Translations under genes and position numbers: made by a program
Notes under the pieces: model-generated
Databases searched by the model: none
What the model saw: only the letters and a program-made list of their open reading frames with translations
Told to the model about the DNA's origin: nothing
NCBI GenBank assembly: GCA_011250595.1
Contig: JAANMP010000020.1
Span: 1 to 64,000, forward strand
DNA length: 64,000 bases
Direction of reading: 5' to 3'
Source of the DNA: Bacillus sp. MM2020_1
GTDB lineage: Bacteria; Bacillota; Bacilli; Bacillales; Cytobacillaceae
Part shown: positions 8,032-15,878 of the stretch, piece by piece
Numbering within the stretch: position 1 is the stretch's first letter
Layout of the letters: every line of letters starts with the position of its first letter

Positions 8032-8769
8032 ATGTCATGTAGTTGTCATAATTATCAACATAGATTTTTAAGTACTCATGAAGTCCTTAATCTTTTAGAG
8101 GAAGCGATAAATGATCAGAAAGAATTTTCATTGACTCGATTTTCACATGCGGAGGTTTCTTGTTTAAGTTGGAAATTTAATCGCAAGTTATTTAATATAA
8201 TGGATGATTTTAGAATATATAATGGTTTTACTGGGTCTGCTGAACATACAGCCAAAAAAATATTAAAATCTATGAAAACAACAAATATAGCAGGATTTGT
8301 TAGACAGGATGATCAAAATAAAGGAGCATTTTGGTACGAGAGTACTAAAAGCTTATTTCATCACTTAAACTATATCCCTAAAAAAATATGTTCAGTTTGG
8401 GTAACACATGACATGATAGAGGAACAGAAGTTTTGGGAACTCCTTTACAATAAAAAAGTAGCTCTTATCGGTAGACGTGCACAAGAAGCTATACCTTATT
8501 TTCAAAAAAATCATGTGAATGTAACTATTGCTTTGCCATTAGAAGGAATGCAGTATATAGAGGAAGTATATAAATCTTTAGTAAATAATGATGATTGGGA
8601 TATTGCCTTACTAGCTGCAGGTATACCAGCAACCATTTTAGCACCAATGTTAGCTAAATCTACTAGGCGTATTGCTATTGATTTCGGGCATGCGCTCGAT
8701 ATGGTAATTGATGGGGAAAGTTTTGATTTTAATAAATTATTTGAACAGTTTAAGAATGAAAATAACTAG
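8032..8769 (+). CDS. Stand-alone GT-D-fold (DUF1792-like) glycosyltransferase
   Basis: 245 residues homologous to the N-terminal part of the fusion at 4922-6664. Shared blocks include ICS.W.THDMI, KVALIGRRAQEAIPYF, DWDIALLAAGIPATILAP and RRIAIDFGHALDMVIDGESF. DUF1792 members such as the streptococcal Fap1 enzyme are known glycosyltransferases of GT-D fold. The expected acidic D-x-E near the N-terminus reads H39-A-E41 (TRFSHAE). AGTAGGGGG precedes the ATG. The gene is strongly AT-rich and probably forms an operon with the GT2 gene 33 nt upstream. Confidence 0.82.
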   Translation: MSCSCHNYQHRFLSTHEVLNLLEEAINDQKEFSLTRFSHAEVSCLSWKFNRKLFNIMDDFRIYNGFTGSAEHTAKKILKSMKTTNIAGFVRQDDQNKGAFWYESTKSLFHHLNYIPKKICSVWVTHDMIEEQKFWELLYNKKVALIGRRAQEAIPYFQKNHVNVTIALPLEGMQYIEEVYKSLVNNDDWDIALLAAGIPATILAPMLAKSTRRIAIDFGHALDMVIDGESFDFNKLFEQFKNENN

Positions 8770-9140
8770 GGATACTCAAAAGGCATTTCTATTATGTAAG
8801 TAATAGGCAGGGGCTATTGATCGTAAATGCGTCCTATTGTCTGCGGACTGAACCTGAAGCACCGGAGTAAGCTTGCTCATTTCCGGAGTATCCAGTCTAG
8901 CGTTGAAATCGCCTACGAGAGAATTTTCGACCCGCTTCGCTTGCTCATACGGCTAATAATTTCATCCGCTTGCGTTGTCCGCTAAATAGCGTCCAAGCCC
9001 AAAAGGGTGGAATAGAATCTAACTTTAATAGGAAAGTGCAATCCGCCAGGATCGATTACATTTGGATTCCAGCGAAGTCATGTTTAAGCGAACAGGAAGA
9101 TGCTTAAGTCGTTCAAACCAAGGCTTCCTAACATTTCCCG
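8770..9140. other. Non-coding, apparently decayed stretch
   Basis: No open gene is visible. Composition changes abruptly from the AT-rich glycosyltransferase genes to GC-richer, repeat-like DNA at about 8810-9000 with short inverted segments (GCGGAC at about 8841-8846 against GTCCGC near 8978). It starts GGGCTATT and ends near AAGCCC, so it may be a damaged mobile or repetitive element. I cannot assign it. Confidence 0.35.
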
Positions 9141-9461
9141 ATTGTAAGTGATCTCTATGTGAAGCGGACGCTGCAGAGCCTTGCTTTGGACCAAACCGAG
9201 TGGAAGGCAATCATCGGCGTGCCGTAGGCATTGAAGGCGACCAGCACCTACAGCGGAGGATATTCCAACGAGATAACAGAAATAACAGAGGGTAAAGTCA
9301 AGTTTTCTCATAGCGAAGGTTCCATTGCTTCCGTAAATGCCCATGGCGTCGTTAAAACTCAGAGGGCCGGAACCTCCGTCATTACGGCGAAATATCAAGG
9401 CTTTTCCAGCTTCCATAGACGTGTTGGTGGAGCCGTAAGCCCATACGTATCACGCCTTTAA
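9141..9461 (+). pseudogene. Remnant of a bacterial Ig-like (Big_2) surface protein
   Basis: One frame reads LQSLALDQTEWKAIIGVP, a TAG stop, then ALKATSTYSGGYSNEITEIT and VKFSHSEGSIASVNAHGVVK, ending GTSVITAKYQGFSS. This is the standard layout of one Big_2 domain: a first strand, ATYSDG-like, SVA-V-GVV and G-ITA-Y-G. The in-frame TAG replaces an expected Gln. No start codon with ribosome binding site and no signal peptide or anchor remain, so it is a decayed fragment of a secreted or wall-bound protein. It is unrelated in sequence position to the intact Ig proteins at 34541 and 47356. Confidence 0.6.
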
Positions 9462-9568
9462 CAGGACTTGTCCTTGTTAGGGGAGTTTTTGATTTGCAAC
9501 ATAAAGGGGCAGACACGAGGTCAGAAATTCTCCTTTAATTCTTTAATTCTGTAAAAAGATTGGGTTTT

Positions 9569-9688
9569 CGTAGACGGGCATTGATTAAGAAAGTAAAAGC
9601 ATTACTGGGGGTGGGAGCATTTAGTAACATTAAAATCGTTCTAGAGGCAACAATTCAAGAGTATAAAATAAAGAAAGCAGAACCATAA
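9569..9688 (+). pseudogene. Decayed C-terminus of a UDP-xylose-synthase-like epimerase
   Basis: The 39 codons before a TAA translate to RRRALIKKVKALLG, then a divergent stretch, then LEATIQEYKIKKAEP. They align without gaps to the last residues of the intact protein at 3838-4797 (VRRPVIDKAKKLLG, then LKETIEEYKKKLNQP). Shifting by one base inside the GGGGG run at 9607-9611 restores WEHLVTLK, matching WEPKITLE of the intact copy, so there is one insertion and a later compensating deletion. Only the tail of the gene survives. It points to an older duplicated or rearranged glycan locus. Confidence 0.65.
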
Positions 9689-9884
9689 GAAGACAACGAA
9701 CTATTGTAAGTTTCATTCTGGACATGAAATTCGATAAGCATTTCATGTGACATCTAAACCAGAGCTCTTAGACAATATATAAAAAAGGTCCTTTAAAAAC
9801 CGTAATTACATAAAATCGGTTTAATTAATATACAAGAAATGATCGAATCGCGGATGAATATTGTTATGAATTGGAGGCGATTTT

Positions 9885-10964
9885 TTGAGTACAGTGCTAC
9901 CGCCTGATGGTATCTATAACACCGTAAAGGATTGGGTTGAAGCAAACGTCGAATCAGTTTCTCAGGGTGTAGTCTTTAAGGAAATTTACCCTGAAACTTC
10001 TTTTTCTAGACGTATAAAACGTCCTCCAGCTCGCTACCCAATTAAATTAGAAGGTGGGTCTGTCGGGGTGATTCCAGGCGGACGCGTATGCGGGCTAAAT
10101 GGAGCGATAATAACCCCAGATAACCATCTAATATGGGATGCTTCGTTAGAATTTGTCCATCCACGCTCCAATCATTCCATTTTTAAAGTAGAAACCTTAC
10201 CCCCTATTTCACATCAATACGAACAAATAGCAGACCTCACACATGTAGTGGGCAGAAACTATTATCATTGGATGTATGAAGTGTTACCCCGCATTCATTT
10301 ACTTCGGAAGAGCGGCCTGCCTGTGGAACGCTTTATTATAAAGTCTGAACCTGACTATGTACCTTTTCAATCGGAAACCTTACACCGTCTTAGCATAGCA
10401 GATGAGCAATTAATAAAGACCTACGAGGGGTCCCATATTCAAGCTGACCAGTTGGTAGTTGCATCCCAGCCAACGTTTGCAACCAAGTGGGGCTATGATT
10501 TTTTAAGAAAGACCTTTCTAAGCGATAATCACATAAACACCCTAGAAAAAAAGCGAATCTACATTAGTAGAAAATGGTCTCGAATCATCACGAACGAGGC
10601 TGAACTATGGGATATATTAAAGCCATATGGTTTTATTAAAGTTGAGGCTGAATCCCTTTCAGTCGCCGACCAAGCCCAGCTTTTTTCATCTGCTGAAATC
10701 ATTATTGCCGCCCATGGTGCATCATTAGTAAATTTGACCTTTTGCAGGCCGGGGACAATAGTGATAGAAATTTTCTCCCCAACCTATATTACTCCCCTTT
10801 ATTGGGCCATCTGTTCTTTTGGAAACTTGAATCATCATTATTTTATTGGACATTATACTGGTGGCAATCGTGTTCAGGAAAATCGAGGATGGACTGGATT
10901 AGATAACATCACCATTACCCCACGCAAGTTTGCTGCCTACTTAAGAATTTTAAAACTTAAATAA
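9885..10964 (+). CDS. Family 61 glycosyltransferase (DUF563)
   Basis: 359 residues without membrane helices. The GT61 core is visible: RNYYHWMYEVLPRIHLL (about residue 122 onward), RIYISRKWSR, and near the C-terminus AAHGASLVNLTFCRPGTIVIEIF, the conserved GAxLxNxxFxxPGxxVxEI block. GT61 enzymes transfer pentoses or hexoses to polysaccharides and glycoproteins. A xylosyl or arabinosyl donor would fit the UDP-xylose-type gene nearby, but that is inference. TTG start with GGAGG 7 nt upstream. It is convergent with galE, with a shared terminator at 10960-10994. Confidence 0.88.
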   Translation: MSTVLPPDGIYNTVKDWVEANVESVSQGVVFKEIYPETSFSRRIKRPPARYPIKLEGGSVGVIPGGRVCGLNGAIITPDNHLIWDASLEFVHPRSNHSIFKVETLPPISHQYEQIADLTHVVGRNYYHWMYEVLPRIHLLRKSGLPVERFIIKSEPDYVPFQSETLHRLSIADEQLIKTYEGSHIQADQLVVASQPTFATKWGYDFLRKTFLSDNHINTLEKKRIYISRKWSRIITNEAELWDILKPYGFIKVEAESLSVADQAQLFSSAEIIIAAHGASLVNLTFCRPGTIVIEIFSPTYITPLYWAICSFGNLNHHYFIGHYTGGNRVQENRGWTGLDNITITPRKFAAYLRILKLK

Positions 10965-10994
10965 CTATCCACTTAATCAAAGTGGATAGTTATT
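10960..10994. terminator. Bidirectional terminator between GT61 gene and galE
   Basis: ATAACTATCCACTT pairs perfectly with AAGTGGATAGTTAT around a 5-nt loop. A-rich and T-rich flanks allow termination from both sides. It overlaps both stop codons. Confidence 0.85.
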
Positions 10995-11979
10995 TATATC
11001 CATTCGGACGCTGCTGATGCCAGTTCCACGCCGTTTCAATGGTTGTTTTTATATCATATCTTGGTGCCCAGCCTAGAGCAGTTTGAATTTTTTGCGATGA
11101 TGCAACTAATTGCGGAGGGTCGCCCTTTCGCCGTGGTTGAATTTTAACAGTAGCCTTGGAATCGGCCACTTGCTCACAGAGGTGGATCATTTCTAAAACG
11201 GAAACACCTCGTTCATTTCCTAAATTGAAAATGTCCGCAGTTTTTTGTCCTTGATGCTGTAGTAAAAATTCTAAAGCTAAAATATGGCCAGCCGACAAAT
11301 CCGTTACGTGAAGATAATCGCGAATGCACGTGCCATCTGGAGTCCCGTAGTCATTTCCAAAAATCTCAATATATGGTGACTTCCCTTGTAAATGCCTTAA
11401 TATATTCGGAATTAAGTGAGTTTCCGGATCATGGTCTTCCCCTATTTCAACAGATGGATGTGCTCCAGCTACATTAAAATAACGAAGGGCAATATAATTG
11501 AAATCATGGCTATCCGAAAGACTATTTAACATGGTTTCTATCATTAGTTTAGACTTTCCATAAGGGTTAATCGGGTTCGTCGGCAGTTTTTCATCGATGG
11601 TTGATTGATCCGGTATCCCATAGGTTGCACAGGTGGAGGAAAAAATGAAATTTTTAATGTGGTGGTCAATCATTTTTTGCAGTAAGCAAAGTGTCACAGC
11701 TACGTTGTTTTGATAGTATTTAAGCGGATGGACAACCGATTCACCAACAAGGCAGCTGGCTGCAAAATGCATGACGGCTTCAATAGAGTAAGCTGTAAAA
11801 ATATGTTCAAGTACCTTAGAATCACCCACATCCCCATGAATAAATACTACCCGTTTATCGATGGCCTCTTTGTGGCCAGTCGATAGATTATCTAAAACTA
11901 AAACGGAATACCCCCGATCGGCAAGATCCCTGACAACATGGCTGCCAATATAACCAGCCCCACCTGTAACCAAAATCAT
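10990..11979 (-). CDS. galE: UDP-glucose 4-epimerase
   Basis: 329 residues, a typical GalE, interconverting UDP-glucose and UDP-galactose in the cytoplasm. NAD-binding GGAGYIGS is at residues 6-13, FSSTCATYG is the catalytic serine/threonine region, and the catalytic pair is Tyr140 and Lys144 in NPYGKSK. RYFNVAGAHPS and DYGTPDGTCIRDYLHVTDL are family hallmarks. A second, separate GalE lies at 42021-42992. Because this copy adjoins ugd and galU, it probably feeds precursor sugars to the surface glycan made by the neighbouring transferases. Confidence 0.95.
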   Translation of the reverse strand: MILVTGGAGYIGSHVVRDLADRGYSVLVLDNLSTGHKEAIDKRVVFIHGDVGDSKVLEHIFTAYSIEAVMHFAASCLVGESVVHPLKYYQNNVAVTLCLLQKMIDHHIKNFIFSSTCATYGIPDQSTIDEKLPTNPINPYGKSKLMIETMLNSLSDSHDFNYIALRYFNVAGAHPSVEIGEDHDPETHLIPNILRHLQGKSPYIEIFGNDYGTPDGTCIRDYLHVTDLSAGHILALEFLLQHQGQKTADIFNLGNERGVSVLEMIHLCEQVADSKATVKIQPRRKGDPPQLVASSQKIQTALGWAPRYDIKTTIETAWNWHQQRPNGYK

Positions 11980-12013
11980 TGTGGTTTCACTTCCTTTAAA
12001 TTTAAGTCAGAGC

Positions 12014-12041
12014 AAAAAGAGCATGCGGTAATGCTCTTTTT
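12014..12041 (-). terminator. Terminator downstream of ugd
   Basis: AAAAAGAGCAT and ATGCTCTTTTT form an 11-bp stem around 6 nt, giving a T-run in the minus direction. It separates the galU-ugd operon from galE. Confidence 0.85.
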
Positions 12042-13318
12042 TAGTGATTAGAAACTCCAAAATAATAAAATCCTAATTTCTTCACTTGGTCCTTATTAAA
12101 TATATTTCTCCCGTCAAAAATATAGTGGTGCCTCATTAACCGCTTTATACTCTCCCAATTGAGTTTCTTATAATCATCCCAGTCCGTGGCAATCACAAGC
12201 GCATCTGCACCCGTGACCGTTTCTTCAATGGTCATAAATTGGTGAGGGGCGCCACTCTTCACCATTGGATCATGCGACTTCACAATCGCTTGTTCTTTTA
12301 ATAATCGATCAATCAAAATGAAACTAGGAGACTCCCTCGTATCATCTGTATTTGCCTTAAAGGATAGCCCGAGCACGGCAAGGGTTTTATTTTGTATCTC
12401 ACCGCCGAGTGCCTGCTTTATTTTTTCAATAATATAAACAGGCTGTTCCGCGTTGACCTTAACTACAGCCTCAAGAATCGATAAGGGTGTTCCTTGTTGA
12501 TTAGCTATGTGGATGAGCGCATTGACATCTTTCGGGAAACATGAGCCGCCGTAACCCATCCCCGCATTTAAGAAATGCGGGTTAATCCGGTGGTCCAGCC
12601 CGATACCGTTTGAAATGTCTTTCACATTGATGGAAAGTTTGTCACAAACCCTTGCTAACTCGTTAATATAGGAAATTTTTAATGCGAGGAAAGAATTGGC
12701 TGCATATTTAATCATTTCAGAGGCTTTTGGGTGGGTTTCGACGATTGGGCAGTGGAAGTCTTTATATAATTCCCTCATGATTGTTCTGGCTGTTTCGCTG
12801 GTCGTGCCGATGACGATGCGATCGGGATTTTGTGCATCGTGAAGGGCGGAACCCTCGCGTAGGAACTCCGGGTTGGAGACGACATCGAAAGAAATGGGTG
12901 CTGTTTGATTTTCTTTTATGACACTAGTCACTATCTCAGCCGTCCCGACTGGTACGGTACTTTTCGTAACAATCACCTTGTAACGGTTAATGTTCTGACC
13001 AATCGATTTCGCGACATTTTTGACAAAAGTCAGATCAGCGCTACCATCCTTTCCCATTGGTGTGCCGACGCAAATGAATATAACATCATTCTCTTTCATC
13101 GCTGATTCCGCGTCTTTTGTGAACCTAATATTACGGGCTTGAGTATGCTTTTTTAATAAGTCTTCAAGGCCAGGTTCGTAGAAATGCAAGTTGCCCGCCT
13201 GCAAAGCTTGAATCTTACGCTCATCAAGGTCAAGACCGGTTACCTTGTGACCATGCTCACAAAAAATAAGCCCCGTTGTTGTTCCCACATAACCTGTACC
13301 GACTATTAAGATGTTCAC
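12041..13318 (-). CDS. ugd: UDP-glucose 6-dehydrogenase
   Basis: About 425 residues. It oxidises UDP-glucose to UDP-glucuronate with two NAD. The NAD-binding N-terminus (NILIVGTGYVGTTTGLIFCE), the catalytic-cysteine block GMGYGGSCFPKDVNAL, and the C-terminal Rossmann domain (LAVLGLSFKANTDDTRESPS) are all present. A GTG start at 13318 is preferred because it overlaps the galU TGA as GTGA, with an AAGGGGG site upstream and the N-terminus then matching the family. It is cotranscribed with galU, which makes its substrate. The product can feed the UXS-like enzyme at 3838. Confidence 0.95.
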   Translation of the reverse strand: MNILIVGTGYVGTTTGLIFCEHGHKVTGLDLDERKIQALQAGNLHFYEPGLEDLLKKHTQARNIRFTKDAESAMKENDVIFICVGTPMGKDGSADLTFVKNVAKSIGQNINRYKVIVTKSTVPVGTAEIVTSVIKENQTAPISFDVVSNPEFLREGSALHDAQNPDRIVIGTTSETARTIMRELYKDFHCPIVETHPKASEMIKYAANSFLALKISYINELARVCDKLSINVKDISNGIGLDHRINPHFLNAGMGYGGSCFPKDVNALIHIANQQGTPLSILEAVVKVNAEQPVYIIEKIKQALGGEIQNKTLAVLGLSFKANTDDTRESPSFILIDRLLKEQAIVKSHDPMVKSGAPHQFMTIEETVTGADALVIATDWDDYKKLNWESIKRLMRHHYIFDGRNIFNKDQVKKLGFYYFGVSNH

Positions 13319-14136
13319 GGCTGTTGTTTCCCCCTTGGCCCACAAATATAATTAATCAGCTCTACATACTCGGACGTTTTGGCGATATCAAAGCACGATC
13401 CTTCAATCTCCAACCCATAGCTTGTATAATCTTTCCCCATTGCTTTAATGGCATCCGTTAATTGAATCTCTCCCCCTACACCCGGTTTCAAATTTTCAAG
13501 ATAGTTAAAAATGGTTGGGTCAAAAATATATCGGCCAATCACAGCTAGATCTGATGGTGGCGATTCTTGCGGCTTTTCAACAATGTCTTTAATAAAATAT
13601 TCTTTGCCTTTTATGGGTTTTGGTTGGATTACCCCATAGTTTTTCAACTCAGCTGGGTCCAATTTTTTTACGCCAATGATATTTCCCTTATATTCTGTAT
13701 ACATATCAATTAACTGTTTTAAGGGTTGCTTATCGTTGTGAAGAATAATTTCATCTGGGAGAAGGACCGCAAACGGTTCATTCCCGATAAAATGCTTGCC
13801 TAGGAGAATCGCATCCCCTAAACCGCGTGCATAGGACTGGCGAACATACTGAAAATGAACATCTGGAAGGGTGATTTCCTTTAATAAATGCTTCTTATCT
13901 TTTGCTTCTAGATAGGTCTCCAATTCAACCGAACGGTCATAATAATCGAGAATCATATTTTTTGATCTTGATACGACAATTAAAATTTGCTCAATCCCCG
14001 ACCTAATCGCTTCCTCGACGATAAAATCAAGGGCCGGTCTACCACAGATAGGCAGCATCTCTTTCGGCAAAACTTTTGTAATCGGCAAGGTTCTAGTCCC
14101 ATACCCTGCTGCAGGAATGATTGCTTTTCTTACCAT
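13315..14136 (-). CDS. galU: UTP-glucose-1-phosphate uridylyltransferase
   Basis: About 273 residues. It makes UDP-glucose from UTP and glucose-1-phosphate. Nucleotide-binding KAIIPAAGYGTRTLPITKVLPKEMLPI at the N-terminus, then VLLPDEII, NYGVIQP, FIKDIVEKP and GGEIQLTDAI are conserved GalU/GtaB motifs. An ATG at 14136 with GGAGGGAAGAGAC upstream is chosen over a longer in-frame ATG at 14202. First gene of the galU-ugd pair, with a 4-nt overlap to ugd. Its upstream region contains a truncated repeat copy and then the DnaA-box array at 14330-14559. Confidence 0.95.
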   Translation of the reverse strand: MVRKAIIPAAGYGTRTLPITKVLPKEMLPICGRPALDFIVEEAIRSGIEQILIVVSRSKNMILDYYDRSVELETYLEAKDKKHLLKEITLPDVHFQYVRQSYARGLGDAILLGKHFIGNEPFAVLLPDEIILHNDKQPLKQLIDMYTEYKGNIIGVKKLDPAELKNYGVIQPKPIKGKEYFIKDIVEKPQESPPSDLAVIGRYIFDPTIFNYLENLKPGVGGEIQLTDAIKAMGKDYTSYGLEIEGSCFDIAKTSEYVELINYICGPRGKQQP

Positions 14137-14236
14137 GTCTCTTCCCTCCTTGCGAACTAGTATCAATTTATTCCTAAAAGGAATGGAGGGAAGCTTGTCC
14201 AAACTAGAAAGGGCGGTAAAATGGGGAGTTATCCTA

Positions 14237-14293
14237 GAAAGGCGGAAGCGCCCTGTTCAGCGGCGTATGGCCAGGTGCGCTCCAAACTGAGAA
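14237..14293 (+). repeat. Truncated copy of a 150-bp structured repeat
   Basis: About 55 bp nearly identical to the first part of the element at 56842-56990 (GCGGAAGCGCCCTGTTCAGC, then GGCGTATGGCC, GCGCTCCAA and CTGAGA). The right part, with the complementary GGGCGCT end, is missing. It lies about 100 bp upstream of galU, transcribed away from it. Confidence 0.75.
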
Positions 14294-14329
14294 AGAATAT
14301 AATATTTTAGTCGAATGATCCCACCTAGG

Positions 14330-14559
14330 TTATTAACAACGTTATCAACATCTATTTCGGTAATATCCACACAAAGTAGGTAGATATCAACAGATTTCAA
14401 TTATTTATGCACAGAATATGTGGGCAACTTTCGCATATTCATATAGAGTTTACCAATGAGTGAAGTTATCCACATATTCCACAGGATTATCCACAAAACC
14501 AACAGATTTACCCACAAATCACTTTCCTATATCCACATTTTCTGATACAATTATCCACA
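14330..14559 (+). promoter_or_regulatory. Helically phased DnaA-box array
   Basis: Four exact TTATNCACA boxes on the plus strand start at 14405 (TTATGCACA), 14466, 14487 and 14551 (all TTATCCACA). Near matches start at 14342 (TTATCAACA), 14363, 14384, 14508 (TTACCCACA) and 14529 (ATATCCACA), with TTATTAACA at 14330. Starts 14342/14363/14384/14405 and 14466/14487/14508/14529/14551 are 21 bp apart (the last 22), two helical turns. All share one orientation. No dnaA, dnaN or replication initiator gene is near. It is a likely DnaA-binding cluster, used for titration or regulation, between galU and a 55-residue ORF. Confidence 0.8.
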
Positions 14560-14565
14560 AAAATG

Positions 14566-14607
14566 AATTACAAAAGACCTAGATTACTCTCTAGGCCTTT
14601 TGTAATT
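14566..14607 (-). terminator. Long hairpin at the end of the 55-residue ORF
   Basis: Two 18-nt arms (AATTACAAAAGACCTAGA and its complement, with one mismatch) enclose a 6-nt loop. It contains the stop and last codons of the ORF at 14584-14751 and ends just beside the last DnaA box. Probably a terminator that shields the array from transcription. Confidence 0.7.
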
Positions 14608-14751
14608 AGCTTTTTGATTATCCTCTAGCTTTTCACTGTCGTAACTATCCAAAATTTCCTTCAGTTCTCCCGTATCTCCTTTTGCATTAATGATCTCAAA
14701 AAGTTCATTTAACCCATCACTAATTTTCTCATCGTCCTGCTTCATTGACAT
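14584..14751 (-). CDS. Small hypothetical protein, 55 residues
   Basis: A short frame on the minus strand, beginning MSMKQDDEKISDGLNELFEI and ending NYKRPRE, mostly charged and helix-forming. GGGAGG sits 2-3 nt before the first ATG and about 9 nt before the second (Met3), so translation probably starts at Met3. A terminator-like hairpin covers its end. I recognise no family. It reads towards the DnaA-box array, and its transcript would stop at the hairpin before reaching the boxes. Confidence 0.6.
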   Translation of the reverse strand: MSMKQDDEKISDGLNELFEIINAKGDTGELKEILDSYDSEKLEDNQKANYKRPRE

Positions 14752-14930
14752 GACCTCCCTTTTTATTCATAGGGTAACCTAAGGGAAGTAAAACTATTTT
14801 TGTAAACAGGTTTTATTTTAGGATGAGAGAATTATGTCGAAAACATTCCTGTCCCAACTGACAGCATTCTTCTTTTTTTCAGTTCATTATTTGCTACCTT
14901 AAAGGAAAGAATTGATTGGAGGGCAATTGC

Positions 14931-15101
14931 ATGTACTTTGAATGTTTGTTAGATGCCATATTGGGAGAACGACAAATTTTCCATATTATCGATTGCTCAA
15001 TCTGCGGGTTTGAGGAAGTTTATTATGAAAGCTTAACAGCCAAACAGCTAATTGGACGAGCCTGTTCACACTGCAACTTTGTTCAAAGATTCGATGACTA
15101 A
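14931..15101 (+). CDS. Small zinc-ribbon-like protein, 56 residues
   Basis: Begins MYFECLLDAILGERQIFHII. Two CxxC pairs (CSICGF and CSHCNF) about 25 residues apart suggest a single zinc-binding ribbon. The ATG at 14931 has GGAGGG 7 nt upstream and is preferred over an in-frame TTG at 14916. No family assignment is possible. It stands alone, followed by about 780 bp without a gene. Confidence 0.65.
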   Translation: MYFECLLDAILGERQIFHIIDCSICGFEEVYYESLTAKQLIGRACSHCNFVQRFDD

Positions 15102-15360
15102 ACAATCGGAAGCAGAGCCTGGATTACAGTAAAGGTTTCCGTTATCTTTGACATAGAAATTTATATCATTATTATGATGGACAATAAGTATTGTACGATT
15201 AAAAAAGAGGGTCAAAACTTCTGTCATTTGCATTGCAGTTTTGAGTACCAATTTTATTGATTTATGAGCTGGTCGATAAAAAGCTCCTGATTCCTGCCTC
15301 TAGGTTCAATAGGGTCCGCACTTATTGGTTAGGGAATCAGGTTAAGCACCTAAGCTTATA

Positions 15361-15553
15361 AATAGGCGGAAAAACTCCGCTTAATTAGTGATTAGTATAA
15401 AAAAAAGCTTAAATAGACGGAGAGATTCCGCCTATTGATTCGAAAAATTCAAAAATGCGGGATTTTTTCCTTGATTAAGCGGAAAACCTCCCCTTATTTA
15501 CCCCGAAACGAGCTCCATTCTGCATCTAACCGGAAAATCTCCGCTTATTTTAC
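15361..15553. repeat. Array of short degenerate hairpin repeats
   Basis: At least four related units of about 20-25 bp recur every 50-64 bp: AGGCGGAAAAACTCCGCTTA (15364), AGACGGAGAGATTCCGCCTA (15415), AAGCGGAAAACCTCCCCTTA (15477) and AACCGGAAAATCTCCGCTTA (15528). Each is an imperfect palindrome of the form GCGGA-n-TCCGC. No protein is encoded. The 15102-15878 gap otherwise shows only the terminator-like hairpin at 15706. Confidence 0.65.
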
Positions 15554-15705
15554 TTTTGCTGGTTACTCGATTAAGGACAAGACATCTTAACTAAAAGAGA
15601 GTGAGTTTTTTCTCAAAAATCTAATATTACCTCATTTTGGTGCATAGTGAACCCTATTACAAGTAAGGTTTTATATAAATAAGGTTTTGTACTCTTAATA
15701 AAGAC

Positions 15706-15739
15706 ACTCGCAATAGCTATGCGAGTTTTACTTTTTTAT
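15706..15739 (+). terminator. Terminator-like hairpin without an obvious gene
   Basis: ACTCGCA and TGCGAGT pair around a 7-nt loop, followed by TTTTACTTTTTTAT. No plus-strand gene ends here, so a short unrecognised transcript from the hairpin-repeat region is possible. Confidence 0.55.
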
Positions 15740-15878
15740 ATACCAATAACGATGCCAATACGACTGTCATTTCGTCACGTATTTTAAGAAAAGCACCTCA
15801 AAACGGAACCGTTTTTGATTATAAACCAAGCTCTTTTTACTTTAAGGGGAGGTGACTTACCAACGGTGGCTGCTGACA

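Noticed and set aside
14330-14559. Chromosomal or plasmid replication origin
   Set aside because: DnaA boxes are dense, but there is no dnaA, dnaN or rep gene and I see no clear AT-rich unwinding element or TAG-trinucleotide repeats beside them, so titration or regulation is more likely.
15066-15251. 61-codon minus-strand frame after the zinc-ribbon gene
   Set aside because: It overlaps the zinc-ribbon gene and lacks a ribosome binding site or recognisable sequence.
15361-15553. CRISPR array
   Set aside because: Units are imperfect, short and palindromic, spacers differ in length (about 30-44 nt) and no cas gene is nearby.
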